Part shown: one piece after another, positions 13,344 to 24,239 of the stretch | How the letters are laid out: the number at the start of each line of letters is the position of its first letter | How positions within the stretch are numbered: the stretch's first letter is position 1 | From: Ignelater luminosus | Taxonomy: Eukaryota; Arthropoda; Insecta; Coleoptera; Elateridae | Assembly (NCBI GenBank): GCA_011009095.1 | Contig: VTPC01003414.1 | Coordinates: forward strand, 1-64,000 | Length of the DNA: 64,000 nt | Reading direction: 5' to 3' | Translations under genes and position numbers: made by a program | Notes under the pieces: generated by a model | What the model saw: the letters and a program-made list of their open reading frames with translations, nothing else | What the model was told of the DNA's origin: nothing | The model's database searches: none

Positions 13344-14275
13344 TTGCTTTATAGTGTATACTTTCCCAATTTCTTATGGAACCAAAAAATTATTGCTGAA
13401 TCGCCTGCCGATAAGAACGTTGCGAAAGATTTGAGAAATTTAATAGAAGATGCTGAAATTTTCTATCTCGAGAGTGTATCACCAGTCGAAAGTAGTTCAA
13501 ACATCGATTTATCTTTCCCATTAATAAACAGTGATGTAGGTTTATCAGCATCAAGAGAACTGATAACAAATAAGAAGAATTTAAGAAAGTTGATCAAACA
13601 GACAATGAATTTGAAAACCGCAGAAGAAGGTATGAGTGAAAGAGAAAATAAAGAAAACGATGTCTATGATTTTCAGGATCAACACTCCCAGGAACAGTTA
13701 ATTCTTAGTAAAGGTTCCAAACGTAAGAGAAATAAAATTTTAAGAATGAAAGATCAGGAATTAATGTTTCACGATAGTGAAAGGCAAGAGAGAAAACTTG
13801 ATTAGTGGTGCAATTCAGAGACTTCCAAAAAATCTTCAAAGACTTTTTGCAATACTATTTCAAAAAAAACTATGTTACTAATTCAGTAGTTGTAGAAAAG
13901 GAGACGAAGAGGCAAATTACAAATTCTAAACTTTCTAGAAGGTCAAATACATTATTCTATTTCTTGGAAGTTAATGAAAACAGGATACCAGTTTGTAAAA
14001 AGATGTTCTTAAACACTTTGGGATTGAAAGAATGGTCAGTGAGAAACTGATTGGAAAAATCCACTTAGGGAATAACAGTGCCAAATGTTAGTGGCTTACT
14101 CAGAGAAGAAAATGATAGTGTTAAAGTCTTTCAAGCATTTCTTGAAAACTTACCCAAGTTACCTAGTCACTATTGTCTCAGGGATAGCAGTAAAGGTTTA
14201 CCAAAGTCATTGCCGAACCTTTGGAAAAGCTATACTGTTGAGAAATACTTTAATAAAATTTGCTTAAAAAAATAA
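13344..14275 (+). pseudogene. N-terminal part of family-Y (Sola-like?) transposase, frameshifted
   Basis: The first open frame (13344-13805, 153 codons) is acidic then basic and unrecognised. From about 13880 the order of motifs is that of the N-terminal half of a protein family abundant in insect genomes: KETKRQITNSKLSRRSNT, IPVCKKMFLNTLGLKEWSVR and, after a stop, VFQAFLENLPKLPSHYC. The same family supplies the C-terminal parts seen at 26205-26537, 28270-29130, 31265-32095 and 42440-48600. One stop after WSVRN and further shifts break it. Naming the superfamily Sola is a hypothesis based on the 4-bp target duplication of a relative at 27980. Confidence 0.5.
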
Positions 14276-15300
14276 AAATTGGCATATTTAGCCCCCGCAG
14301 AGATCAGTGAGATCTTTGTGTGCAACATGCAGCAGGAAATCTTGACCAAAAAATATGGAAGAAGCATCGACAGGACAAAAAATGAGCACAGCAAGAAAAA
14401 ACAAAAATTTCTGGGCTTTCTTAATATTGGTATTTATACATGGACCTTCAGGCTGTAGAAACACGTCCCTATCTACAAGCTAGTTCGTTTGCTCTTCAAA
14501 CTTTGTTTCTGATTTAGGTTTCATTATGTCGTTCACTCCGTTTTTGGAACAAGATTTATGGTATAGTACAATAAGTTTAGTCCTTCCTAAGCAAATTTAG
14601 TTGTTTTGTGCTGTAACTGACTGGCTCTCTCTTTGTAATTCCTCCTCTATATTTGATATTTGTTCTACTTTTAAACGAAATCATGACATGAAGGTAAGTA
14701 AAAGTCTTTATTTTTAATATTATTTAAACTAACGAGATCTAAGAGCAAAAGCTCGTTCACCAGTACTACAAGACAGCGAAAGGAGTATTTGGTTAAACGC
14801 ACTACCATTTTCATTAGGTACACTTCTTGATGATTCCACTTTTTGCATTGCCTTGGCAAATCAATGGATAGCCAAGTTGTTGCTGCTTATGACCCTCATC
14901 ACCTGAGATGCCACAAAAGTGCTAGAAGGTTGTTTTGCCACAGATTACCTAATGGCATAGTTAAACGTGCCTTAATTGCTGCTGTTACCCCTTCACTTTT
15001 AAAATGCAAATTGAGTATCTCTTAATTCCTGGCAAGCAAAACAGCTTTTGCTTTAGGATGCTACTTCCACAGATATCTGCACATATTGACAATTACAGAT
15101 ATGCCAAGTACTTATAATTCTTTTCCTACTTTTTTATATAACCTACGTAAAACTTGTAGTGTCATTTACTAGAATAGTTTGATCTCGTGTGTGACATGTA
15201 TCCTAAAAAGTTTCAAATCGTAAATCAGTTGTTTTGGTTCTGTTAGTTTTTTCCACCATTAGAATGTAAGTCTTTTATTTAAAAAAAAACGAGCTGAGAG
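14276..15300. other. Stretch without recognised gene
   Basis: No motif or repeat that I can support. Open frames at 14671-14859 (-) and 14843-15025 (+) are not recognised. It may contain decayed remainder of the preceding transposase. Confidence 0.45.
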
Positions 15301-15889
15301 TTTTGATAATAATTAATAAGTCAGTTGACGATAGGGGTCTAAGGGAGTGTTATGCGGTTACAGAGTCTAATCAAGCTAGACTCCTTAGCCTCTACACCTC
15401 AACTCCACTCTCATTTACCAGAGGTAGACCAGTTAAGTCAAGCAAACCACTCCGAGGTTGTGGTAACCAATTGCTTCGGAAGTGTGAGTCAACGAAAGGA
15501 CGAGAAACTGGAGTTCTATCCGGACTGTTTCGGAATAACCTAAAGTTAGGCTTGGTAGGATAGGAAAGCAAACAGCGGAGGAACTACTTTCAGTCAACAC
15601 CTTCTGCGAAGGGTAGGTGGTACTTTGCAGTCGTGGTGAAGACAAACAGCTTAAAGGGTGAGACCATGAAATAAAATCCGGTAGGTGTCCATGCCTTAAG
15701 TTAGCAACCCTACCAGGACAATCAGGAGCTGTGGGCTAATAATCCGCACTCCTGAAATCAATCATATTACAGAAACCAAAACAGAAAGAAACCGAAAAAA
15801 ACAATTGGTACAGAACAAAGATTGTCTGTTGAAATATACGAACTTTAAGTGAAACCAGTAAGCTTAAAGTGATTTAAAAGAACATGAAC

Positions 15890-16430
15890 AGGGTATCAAT
15901 TAGATGTTTTGGGCTTGAGCGAAGTAAGCTGGCCGAAGTTTGGGGAGCTTATAACTCAAAAAGGAAACATTTCTGTTTCCAGACACAATGATAATGGAGC
16001 GAAGCGTAGAGACAAAGCTAAGAGGAGTCGATTAGCCTGGTAACCGATGGATAATGACAGCGCGTTTTAAAATAAAAATAAGAAATGTTACCGTGGTAGA
16101 ATGTTATGCGGCAACAGAACTGTCTAAGAAAGATTGGAAAAATGTTTTCTATCATAAATTAGATGAGACAATAAAGAAGAAAGACGTAGTTATTTTAATG
16201 GGAGCCCTCAATGCTAAAGTTGGATTGAAAAACTGTAGACTATAACACGTGATGGGACTCTATGGCGTTGCTGAAATGAACAACAACGGAGAGAGTCTTG
16301 TAACTCTATGTGCTGATCACAATTTAATAATAGGTGGGACTGTGTTTCCACACAAAACGTGCCATAAAATTACTTGGATATCACCAGATCATGTTACCGA
16401 AAATTATGTATTAGCAGGTATTTTAGGTTT
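15890..16430 (+). pseudogene. AP-endonuclease domain of the RTE-type LINE
   Basis: Recognisable blocks are LGLSEVSWPKFGEL (about 15910), KIRNVTVVECYAATE (about 16075, where the usual QCYAPT has changed), DVVILMGALNAKVG (about 16185, with the usual GDFNAKVG now GALNAKVG, so the catalytic Asp-Asn pair is damaged), HVMGLYGVAEMNNNGESL (about 16246) and HKITWISPDHVTENY (about 16366). These are the conserved APE blocks of RTE-clade LINEs. A stop interrupts at about 16243 and another at 16432. Confidence 0.65.
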
Positions 16431-17002
16431 GTAAGGAACAAATGCGGAACTGATGCAATCAGTAATTACCTCTTAACTTTGGGTGATTTTAAAATGAAAA
16501 TATTATCTAAGGACAAAAAGTCCGAGAGGAGAAGCAGAAAATGTAATGTAGGTAGGCTAAAAAATTAAAATGTAAGATCTGAATACCAAGTCGAGGTAAG
16601 GAATCGATTCGAACGACTAACCCTCAAGACGTAGATAGAAGACATCGAATCAAAAACACATACGTTAAAGTGGGTGGAACAGTATTGGGGTTTAAAAAGC
16701 TCCTTAGAAGGGAGTGGTTATCCAAAGATACCTAGAAAGAGATAGAGTTGAAGAAAGTGGCAAAAGGAACGTCAAACGCTAGCAGAAGGAAACATCAAAA
16801 AGTGAGGGCACAAGAGGAGTTCACGATCATAGACAAAAGAGTCACAGATTAAATAAGAGTCAGATGTTTCACTTCGACAGATTTGTCGATTTTATTGCTC
16901 TCTCTTTTCAAGCAACTCCCAGAGCTTGCGATTTTGAGATGTACTGCGCAAGCAACACAGCTTAGTATGAACTTTTCATAAAACTCATGTAAAAGAGTAG
17001 GC

Positions 17003-17500
17003 GTGGTAAAGTCTCAGAGCTTCAAATGTAAATACTCAGAGACAGAAAATGAGAACATTGGTGGTATAGGAAATGAAATAGCTGACTTTTATTTACTCTG
17101 TGAAAGAGCAAAGAAAAAGGTAAGGAAAGATGGGAGAAAGCTGACTAACGAGCAGGCAGAGAAAGCGAAGGAGTCAGTAAGTCGAAGGGATGTAAACGAA
17201 CTTTTTAAGATCGCCAAGACCCTATCGAAGAAAGGCTTTAACCAAAACCGGCCTATCAGGAATAAAGATGGTACGCTTCTGACATTGGAAGAGGATCAGT
17301 TGAAAAGACGGGAGGAGCATTTCTTGGAAGTGTTCAAGGGCGAGGCAACAAAGATGGAAGGAGAGGAAATAAAAATGGAAGAGAAACAAAATATACAGAA
17401 TTCAAGAGCAGCGGCCCAAGGCCTGAATATAAGAACTCACTGTCCTTCTCTAGCTGAACTATGCAAACGATATCTGCCTCCTGGCACAAAAGCAACGTGA
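17003..17500 (+). pseudogene. Connector region upstream of RT in the RTE-type LINE
   Basis: The open frame holds EQAEKAKESVSRRDVNELFK, IAKTLSKKGF, IRNKDGTLLTLEEDQLKRRE and HFLEVFKGE. This matches the stretch that precedes the reverse transcriptase in RTE-clade proteins (the usual form is PVKDKNG..L...+.Q..RW.EHF..VLN). The RT that should follow is almost entirely absent: the frame passes into SLAELCKRYLPPGTKAT and ends. Confidence 0.6.
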
Positions 17501-17559
17501 CATTCAGCATAAGTTGTAGACACTACAAATAGAGGCAGAGGCTGTAGGCCTGCATATTA

Positions 17560-18180
17560 ATGTGAACTAAACGAAGAAGATAAAGATTAATGCCAGGGGA
17601 AGGAATAACCTTGTGGTCAGGGACCAAGATATCGAGAGGGTTGATCAGTTCGTATATTTAGGTAGCGTAGCGATCTGTTCTGGAGGTCCAGAGGAGGATG
17701 TTAAAACACGCATCAAAAAATCATATGATGCCTTCTCACAGTTTTACCAAATATGGCAGAACAGCAATTTGTCGCAAAGAAGGGTATGAAACGTGGAAGG
17801 TGACTGTCGAGATAACTAGCAAACTGCAGGTCTTTGTAAACAGGTGCTTATGACGTATTTTAGGAGTAAGCTGGCCAGACACAATAAGCAATGAAGAGCT
17901 CTGGACCATCACTGGCCAAAAATCCATCAGCCTTGAAATTCAGAAGAGGAAATGGGACTAGATAGGCCACACATTGAGGAAGCCAGATGGGACAATAAAA
18001 AAGGCAGCGCTAAACTGGAACCCATAAGAGGCAAGAAGACAAGTTCGGCCAAGGAAAACTTGGAAGAGAACAGTTTCGCAAGAGGCATATGGAAAAGATA
18101 TGGAGTGAGGAGAAGATGTTGGCACGGGATAGAGAAGGATGACGGTTTTTTGTTTCGGCCCTATGTTTCAACCGTGGGAA
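17560..18180 (+). pseudogene. C-terminal segment after RT of the RTE-type LINE
   Basis: Frames in this stretch give VDQFVYLGSVAICSGG, DVKTRIKKSYDAFSQF, SKLQVFVNRCL, GVSWPDTISNEELW, RKWDXIGHTLRKPDGTI and PRKTWKRTV. This is the standard tail of RTE/BovB-like polyproteins, from the FxYLGS block to the IGHTLRK block. Stops are frequent. The usual LLYGSETW block is missing, so there is a small internal deletion here too. Confidence 0.65.
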
Positions 18181-18249
18181 CGAAAGAAACTAAGTCAGGA
18201 GTGTTCCTGAATAGCGAACACCGCTTTGGATTCGGTGTGTCTTGAGCTC

Positions 18250-21200
18250 ACAGTGCAGACTTGGCAAGTCTAAGTATAAAAGCTAGCGTGTTTTTGTCTG
18301 AACGAGTCAGATGTGGGATTTGGGATGCCATCAATGAGATGGTATCAAAATTAGTGTGAGAATAAGATTTTCTTGTGTGCGTACGAATAATCATATTGTT
18401 TTATAAGCAAAATCAAGTTCTGTCTGCTAGATGAATTAGAAAAGCTTCAGAAAGACAATAACGCAATACTAGAGTAATACAGGTAGGGTCATATTACCTG
18501 CAACTTTATGTAATCAACCCGCAACTTAAACAGTAAAGTGTATTCTATTTTCTGCTTTGAAAATTTGCGCGCTTCAAAAGATTAATAAGGTTGTAGTTAA
18601 AAGGGCGAGTTTTCTAAGTTTTAAAGTTAATATGAACTCGACTGCGAGGTTGTTTTGCAGCTATAACCCAGTTAAGGTGTACCATCTTCATATTATTTTT
18701 TGACTTGCATTAAAATCCCCGAGATAATTTAGCCAAATGATTTGACTTACTAATTGAGCGTTCTTGTATTGGTTTCATACACTTATCCAACAGAATTTCT
18801 TAATCTCTGGAATGAAGCAAATCTTTCGAAATAAATTAATTCGATTGCCTAGCGACTTGACGTTTTCATTTCAATGGGCTTCGTTTGGCTTACAAAGCCA
18901 TTCAAGACCATTTCACCAAAGCTACGATTAAAATAATCTACTCGTATTGATCCCACGCAAAATAGAAATCATAAGGACTGCAAGATGTTCCACAATTAAT
19001 TAAATTGGATCCCACAGTAATGAAACCGTATCTTTAAAAATAATGGTACAGTAGAGAAGGAATATGTAAAGCAAGAGAACAGAAAATTGTCAAAAAATAT
19101 CATACTAATCGGTATGATTGAGAGAAAGATGAAAAATTAGCACCCAAATGAAAAGGGATTTCACGTACTAGATTTGTGTAACTAGTACACAGGAAGGTAA
19201 GACTTTAATGAAAAGCGTCAGAGAAGGAGAGAAATAAGCACACAACAAAACTTCTAGAAGACCTAAAATCCATACTAAAGTTACGAACTACCTCTTATAA
19301 CAAGATTTCAACTTCACTCGCATTTACTTTTAATACTTGTAGCTTTTATTACTACAGCATAGTTTTTTTCTAAATAAGAATTGTAAAAATAAAATTTAAT
19401 TATTGAAAATATAAACTAATTTTGCAAAGTTGCAAAGGCACAAAACTAACACGGTGTTATGATAGGAAGAAGATTCAGTAGTTTTACATCGCTGTCCGTT
19501 GAAGGCTTTATAAATTCATGCAGAAAATAACATAAAGGTGTAATTTTACGAGTGGATATGAAATGAAGATATTCCGTATTCACCGCGTAAACTTTAAAAA
19601 CAAAATGTAAGTGCACTCTACACAGTTTTACTAGTAGCTCAGCAGAAATTTTACGGCAACCGTTAAATTAAGGCGCCTTAAAATTTTATTGCATCAAAAA
19701 TGTTTCATTTTTTTAATACCTAGCGGTAGCAGTAATATTTTGTCCAACGCATACAAGCAGAAATACAATTTTAATTTTAAAATTGAAATTTCATTCATAA
19801 CCGCATCGATAAAATAAATTAATTTTTGTAACCAGTGATATCTCTGGCATTTTATCCACGCATTCATGTTGTTATGCAAAGCTATCGCTAAAATAGATTG
19901 TCGCAAAAGCGAATAAATACATCGTTAAAGTTCGTCGACCATTCTATAAATACCAGGCATGGTTTACCTATAAACTAAATTTATGAATAACGAAAAATCT
20001 TAAAAATTCGTCTAACAAATCAAAATTGTATAAGTTGAAACATACACAGCACGTGCAAGCAAGTTATAGTAGTTCGGTGCAAGTAAGCTAGTCCAATCTG
20101 GCTAAGTGGATCGGTAAATCTTTAGTTTAGTGCCGGGTCATGGTTGGTTCGGGGGTTGTCCGTTCCCAGGTGGCAGCATTGCTTCCCCGTCAGGTCACAA
20201 AGGGTGTAAAGTTCGCCGCATACCACGAAAAACGAAGAGTTTTATCGGTTTACCGATGTTTTTGTTATTTACTCTAAACGGGTTATTGAAAAAAGAGAAT
20301 TTTAACTTAAAATAGCTTTAATCGAAAGACTTCTCTTTCAAGAAAATAAACGTTTTAAAATGTCCCTTTTTACTTTTACCGTAGTAACTAAAGAATGCTT
20401 TTCAAAGTTAATATTATTCAAAGATGGGTCACCCCATTCGTCAGAGGAGCAAGTGAAGTGTGTGCATTTGCTTAAGGTGCATTAGCTGTCCCGGTCTCCT
20501 GATTTTACGGTCACGGACTACTTCTTCCGGTTCTTCTAGGGAAAATTTTAAATATATTCCGTTTCCAAAACCTTCAACATCGAGTTATATGATAAATCGT
20601 TAGAGCTTGAAAACCTAACCAAATAATATTATGTTGTACGTAACTTTAACTCTCAATTCACGTTTAAAATTCGCAGAAAAATTTTCTAGGATAGAAAACG
20701 TTTAAAAGAAGGTTTCGTCGAGGGAAATAAAGTGGGTAACGTTAAATCTAAGATAAACTACAATGGGAAGAGGACGAAGGTCCGGTATAAAATAGAAGAA
20801 AGTACACACTATGTTCAGGTTATGTAAGTTGGCGAAACCGGTACAAAGGAACAAATACATATTAGGAACACCAAAATATCCCCAGGGGAGTGTTCTTTCT
20901 TCTATTGTTCCAACACACGCGATGTCGGCCCATTGAACCGACGTATAGGGACGGGATCTATTAAGCTTAACCTTGTTTACAACTCAAAGCTTCTTTGACA
21001 CGTCATGTGAAAGCTCTAAAGGTTTTTCATTTATTTTCAAGCAGTCAATGGGTTCGTCTACAATTCTCCTCAAATAATATCCTATATAATGGCCCTCTTT
21101 AAATTCATAAAGATCAATTTGCATATCCGAAGGCGTAGGGGTCGAAGGGCTGCGCAAGAGAGAAAGTTCAATAATCATCGGCGACTCCTTTAATCGAAAT

Positions 21201-22900
21201 CGCTCCCTTGATTTTCGCAATTAGAACAATAACACAGTTTGGTTGAAGTAGATGTACCGCCCACTCTGTCGACATAATTGCGGACGTACTTCGTGAAGTC
21301 TTCATTTCTTATTTAACCGTCTCTCCTTCATTTAATTTTCTAATCTCAAACCCTTGCTACTGAAATTTCGCCGTTGAGTGGTTCTGGGTATAGGGGATTT
21401 AAACAGAACCGTATCAATTTGAAATCGAAACATAATATAAGAAATTTCACAATCTATTTGCTAGATTCTAAAAGAAATTTTAAACGACTTAATAACTTGA
21501 GCTGTACATAAACTTTGTTAGTGCAGAAACAACTAAATAAAACAAAATGTAATTAGAACTAGAGATATTACGACTAAAGTGCGCTGCTTCAGTAGTTTCA
21601 AGTAATCTTACAGACTAATTAAGACATCGAAAGTTTGTGGAACTTTTCGTTTATTTTCTTTCTTTGTAAACTTCTTGTGTTATACGAGAGTAAATCATTT
21701 TTCCATTCAGAAAATACTTAAAACTACTTACATTAGACTTTTAGAATTTTAATAAAAATAAGAAGCATGTGTAAAGACATCCATAAAATGTTGACTTTAC
21801 TTCTAATTACCTGGACTGACAGTAAAGATACATCAGTTAGAAGCCCCAATCAATCTTTTTTCAGGCAGGTTAACGTACTGTAAGACTTGGGGACTTCAAA
21901 ACTTTTGTGAGTACAAACCATAAACATCTATACTCCGTGAACAAACGGATGGTAAGAAAATTCAACTAGAGTTTGAAGTAACAAACAACTTAACGTTGCT
22001 GTAAACACGCTCACATCTGAATCATCCTACTTTAAACGTGCTGGTTTATTAAAGGTTTTAGAAAAATCGAGTTTAGTAGCAAAAACATGCACGAGCAAAA
22101 TTAATAAAACTTTTATTTGCTTTAAGAGAATTTGTGTGTTTCAGATTTTGATTTAGGTATTTCATTATTCATTAATTCCCGTTTGTCACTCTGGTGTGAA
22201 CGTGAGTATATATTGAAGTATAGTTAATGTCATTCAACTAGAATACACGAGGAGGTGCACGTGTCCATGTACATTAAAAGCCAATTTGTTAATCGTATGC
22301 AATTACGAGTCATAAATCATTCGTAAATTCCAAAACACTAGGGTGTGTCACCTATCTATTCAGATTTTATTTCGAATTTTGTATGATTGTTACATGTCAT
22401 TTAAAGAGAGAGAGAATAACTATTGTATGTAATAGTTAACTGCCTGGTTTCCAGGTGACCATTGCAGTCCAGTATAACATATCAACTTTAAAAAGATATA
22501 ACGAGAAAAATAACACTAGAAGTCTAAAATATAAGGTAAACAGTAATTATGAATTATAATGGTCTTTCTAGTCCCAATAAACAGTTCAATCTCTTCCCAA
22601 TTCTTAATGCCACACATTTTTCTTAAATCAGAAGTGCACACTTCATAGATCCGCTTTTTTTCTAAGCTAACATCGTCAAGTTAAGTTACACTATTTTCAA
22701 ATTTAATTGTAGGTTCTAAACTAATTCCAGATTGCTTACCTAGACTAATTATTATAATGTCAGTGCGCCAAATTAGATAATGCAGTGAGTTTCTTTGTAT
22801 ATTTAGTATTTAGGTACACATCGTAATGCATTCGCTATTACTGATCGAAACCTATTATGCCTCAAAATAAGCAAAAGTTGTCTCTTAAGGCAGCCAAAAC
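18250..22900. other. AT-rich stretch without recognised gene
   Basis: I see no coding homology. Open frames at 19694-19906 (-), 20130-20315 (+) and 20984-21220 (-) have no recognisable domain. At 20095-20165 a tRNA-like A-box word (TGGCTAAGTGG) is followed about 50 bp later by GGTTCGGGGG, a poor B box. This might be a SINE head but is too weak to call. A short GA-rich microsatellite lies at about 22405. Confidence 0.45.
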
Positions 22901-23131
22901 TGCAGAGAATTGCGACCAGACTTCTGCAAAGAACACCGCCTAAAGCAGCACTACGAGGCCGGTATGATAAGTACTCGTGTTTGACGACAGATGGCTCTTT
23001 GACTTGAAATTTGTATTACCGACTGTTACTGCTATTCTTCAACGACGCTCGTCAAAGTTTCTGATAGATTCATCCAGTAGCTTTGTTTTGACAGCTAATA
23101 AAGTAGACAAGTTTTGTGCATTATTGCAATC

Positions 23132-23345
23132 ATGGAAAAAGAACAATATCGGCCACCGATTCGATTTCTTTTTCTGGATGGGAAAACGTGTCAGGAAATC
23201 AAGGAGAATCGAATGCGGTTTATAAGGATGCTTTGATGGCTACCATCAGATACTGGTTTAATGAATTCAAACGTGGTCGATCATCCGTCTTTGATGAGAA
23301 GCGGCCAGGCCGACCGATTGAAGTGACTACGAAGAACATGGAGAT
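23132..23345 (+). pseudogene. 5' fragment of a mariner transposase
   Basis: From the ATG at 23132 the frame begins MEKEQYRPPIRFLFLDGKTC and QEIKEN, the standard start of a mariner transposase. After a frameshift it continues as MATIRYWFNEFKRGRSSVFD and EKRPGRPIEVTT, the second helix-turn-helix and the RPGRP linker. It stops at about 23345, where sequence of another element begins on the opposite strand. The DDE catalytic domain is absent. This copy belongs to a different mariner lineage from the copies at 44.1 and 52.2 kb. Confidence 0.8.
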
Positions 23346-23935
23346 TGCTAGCATTATAAACATCTTGAGCTTCTTGGTCACACTGTTTACCTGTCTGTCA
23401 TCGACGTAAAATATTGTACTATCGTCTTTCTTCTCGACCAAGGTAATCGGTGTGGCCCAGGCTATTTGAAAGTTTGATGATCATATATTGAATAATCTTT
23501 TGTGCTTGCTCCCGCTTTGCCTATCTTATCCTTCTTGGATGTTGTATAGTTTTGATTTTATGGATCACCACATTGGTCCTGCCCGTAAGTCCTTTCCTCC
23601 AAGCAAATATATCTTGAAAATGACCAATCAAATTGATTACCTTAGTTCTTTGATCCAAGGTTAAATTCTTGCACGATGATACGATTAAGGTACATTTGCA
23701 GATCTTTTTGAGGATGAAGGGCTTCTAGTTGTCTTCACACAACGTACTATAGAAGAAAAGAGTACGCCGGAACTGGTTTCGGTGTTCTTCACCAAACTCA
23801 ACTAAAACTTTTCCGATCAGGATACTTTGTCGAATATTCGTGTACTTTGGTTTCAGAGCACTTATGCAACCTGCCTGGAGATTTTCATCTATTCGAGCCA
23901 TCACCACTTCTCTCTTCGTCCTGGTGGAGTAATAT
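23345..23935 (-). pseudogene. Gypsy-type RT fragment (pre-RT linker to start of RT)
   Basis: Read on the minus strand from about 23935, the order is VMARIDENLQAGCISALKPK, YTNIRQSILIGKVLVEFGEE, then a stretch with frameshifts matching the pre-RT linker, AKREQAQKIIQYMI, and ITLVEKKDDSTIFYVDDRQV followed by NSVTKK. The last blocks match the Gypsy/Ty3 RT opening (VVLVKKKDGS.RFCVDYR.LN). The fragment ends where the mariner fragment begins (about 23345), so the catalytic palm is absent. Stops and frameshifts make it a pseudogene. Confidence 0.6.
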
Positions 23936-24040
23936 ATTCTTCAAGTATTATTTGAAACAAACTAACAACTTTTCATTATTGATACGAAGTATTCTGTTCC
24001 TCATGTCTAAGGTGAACCCAAACCTCATCAGCTCACCTCA

Positions 24041-24098
24041 CCAATTTCTACCATCAGGTTTCCAAGGACAGCTTTGGAAACCTGATGGTGGAAATTGG
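24041..24098. repeat. 25-bp perfect-but-one hairpin, 8-nt loop
   Basis: The left arm 24041-24065 and right arm 24074-24098 are reverse complements with a single mismatch; the loop is GGACAGCT. No element boundary or poly-T follows, so it is not an evident terminator. It could be a fold-back remnant of a small transposon or a hairpin RNA. Confidence 0.85.
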
Positions 24099-24239
24099 TA
24101 TTGGGTTTAAGAATTGTATTTGACCTGCAGGCGGTCTGGAACTGACCCATATTGCTTGAAAAGCCTATTTTCTATAAAAGAAAATATGCTGTATACAACC
24201 TAGCTATTTATGAAGTAGCTGCTAAACAAGGTTACGCAT

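Larger units (their letters stand above)
15300..18250 (+). mobile_element. RTE-type LINE, internally deleted
   Basis: A GC-richer leader (15300-15780) precedes coding remnants of an RTE-like element. They run in order from AP endonuclease (15890-16430), through a linker (16500-17000) and the region before the RT (17100-17400), to the C-terminal segment after the RT (17560-18180). The RT palm itself, including the FADD/YADD block, is missing between about 17480 and 17560. Multiple stops and frameshifts are present. The downstream boundary is placed near the end of the C-terminal homology; no poly(A) tail or target duplication could be identified. Confidence 0.7.

Noticed and set aside
20095..20170. 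Possible tRNA-derived SINE head (A-box-like then GGTTCGGGGG)
   Set aside because: B box lacks the conserved A and the cloverleaf cannot be drawn; another TGGCTAAGTGG occurs by chance at about 9590.
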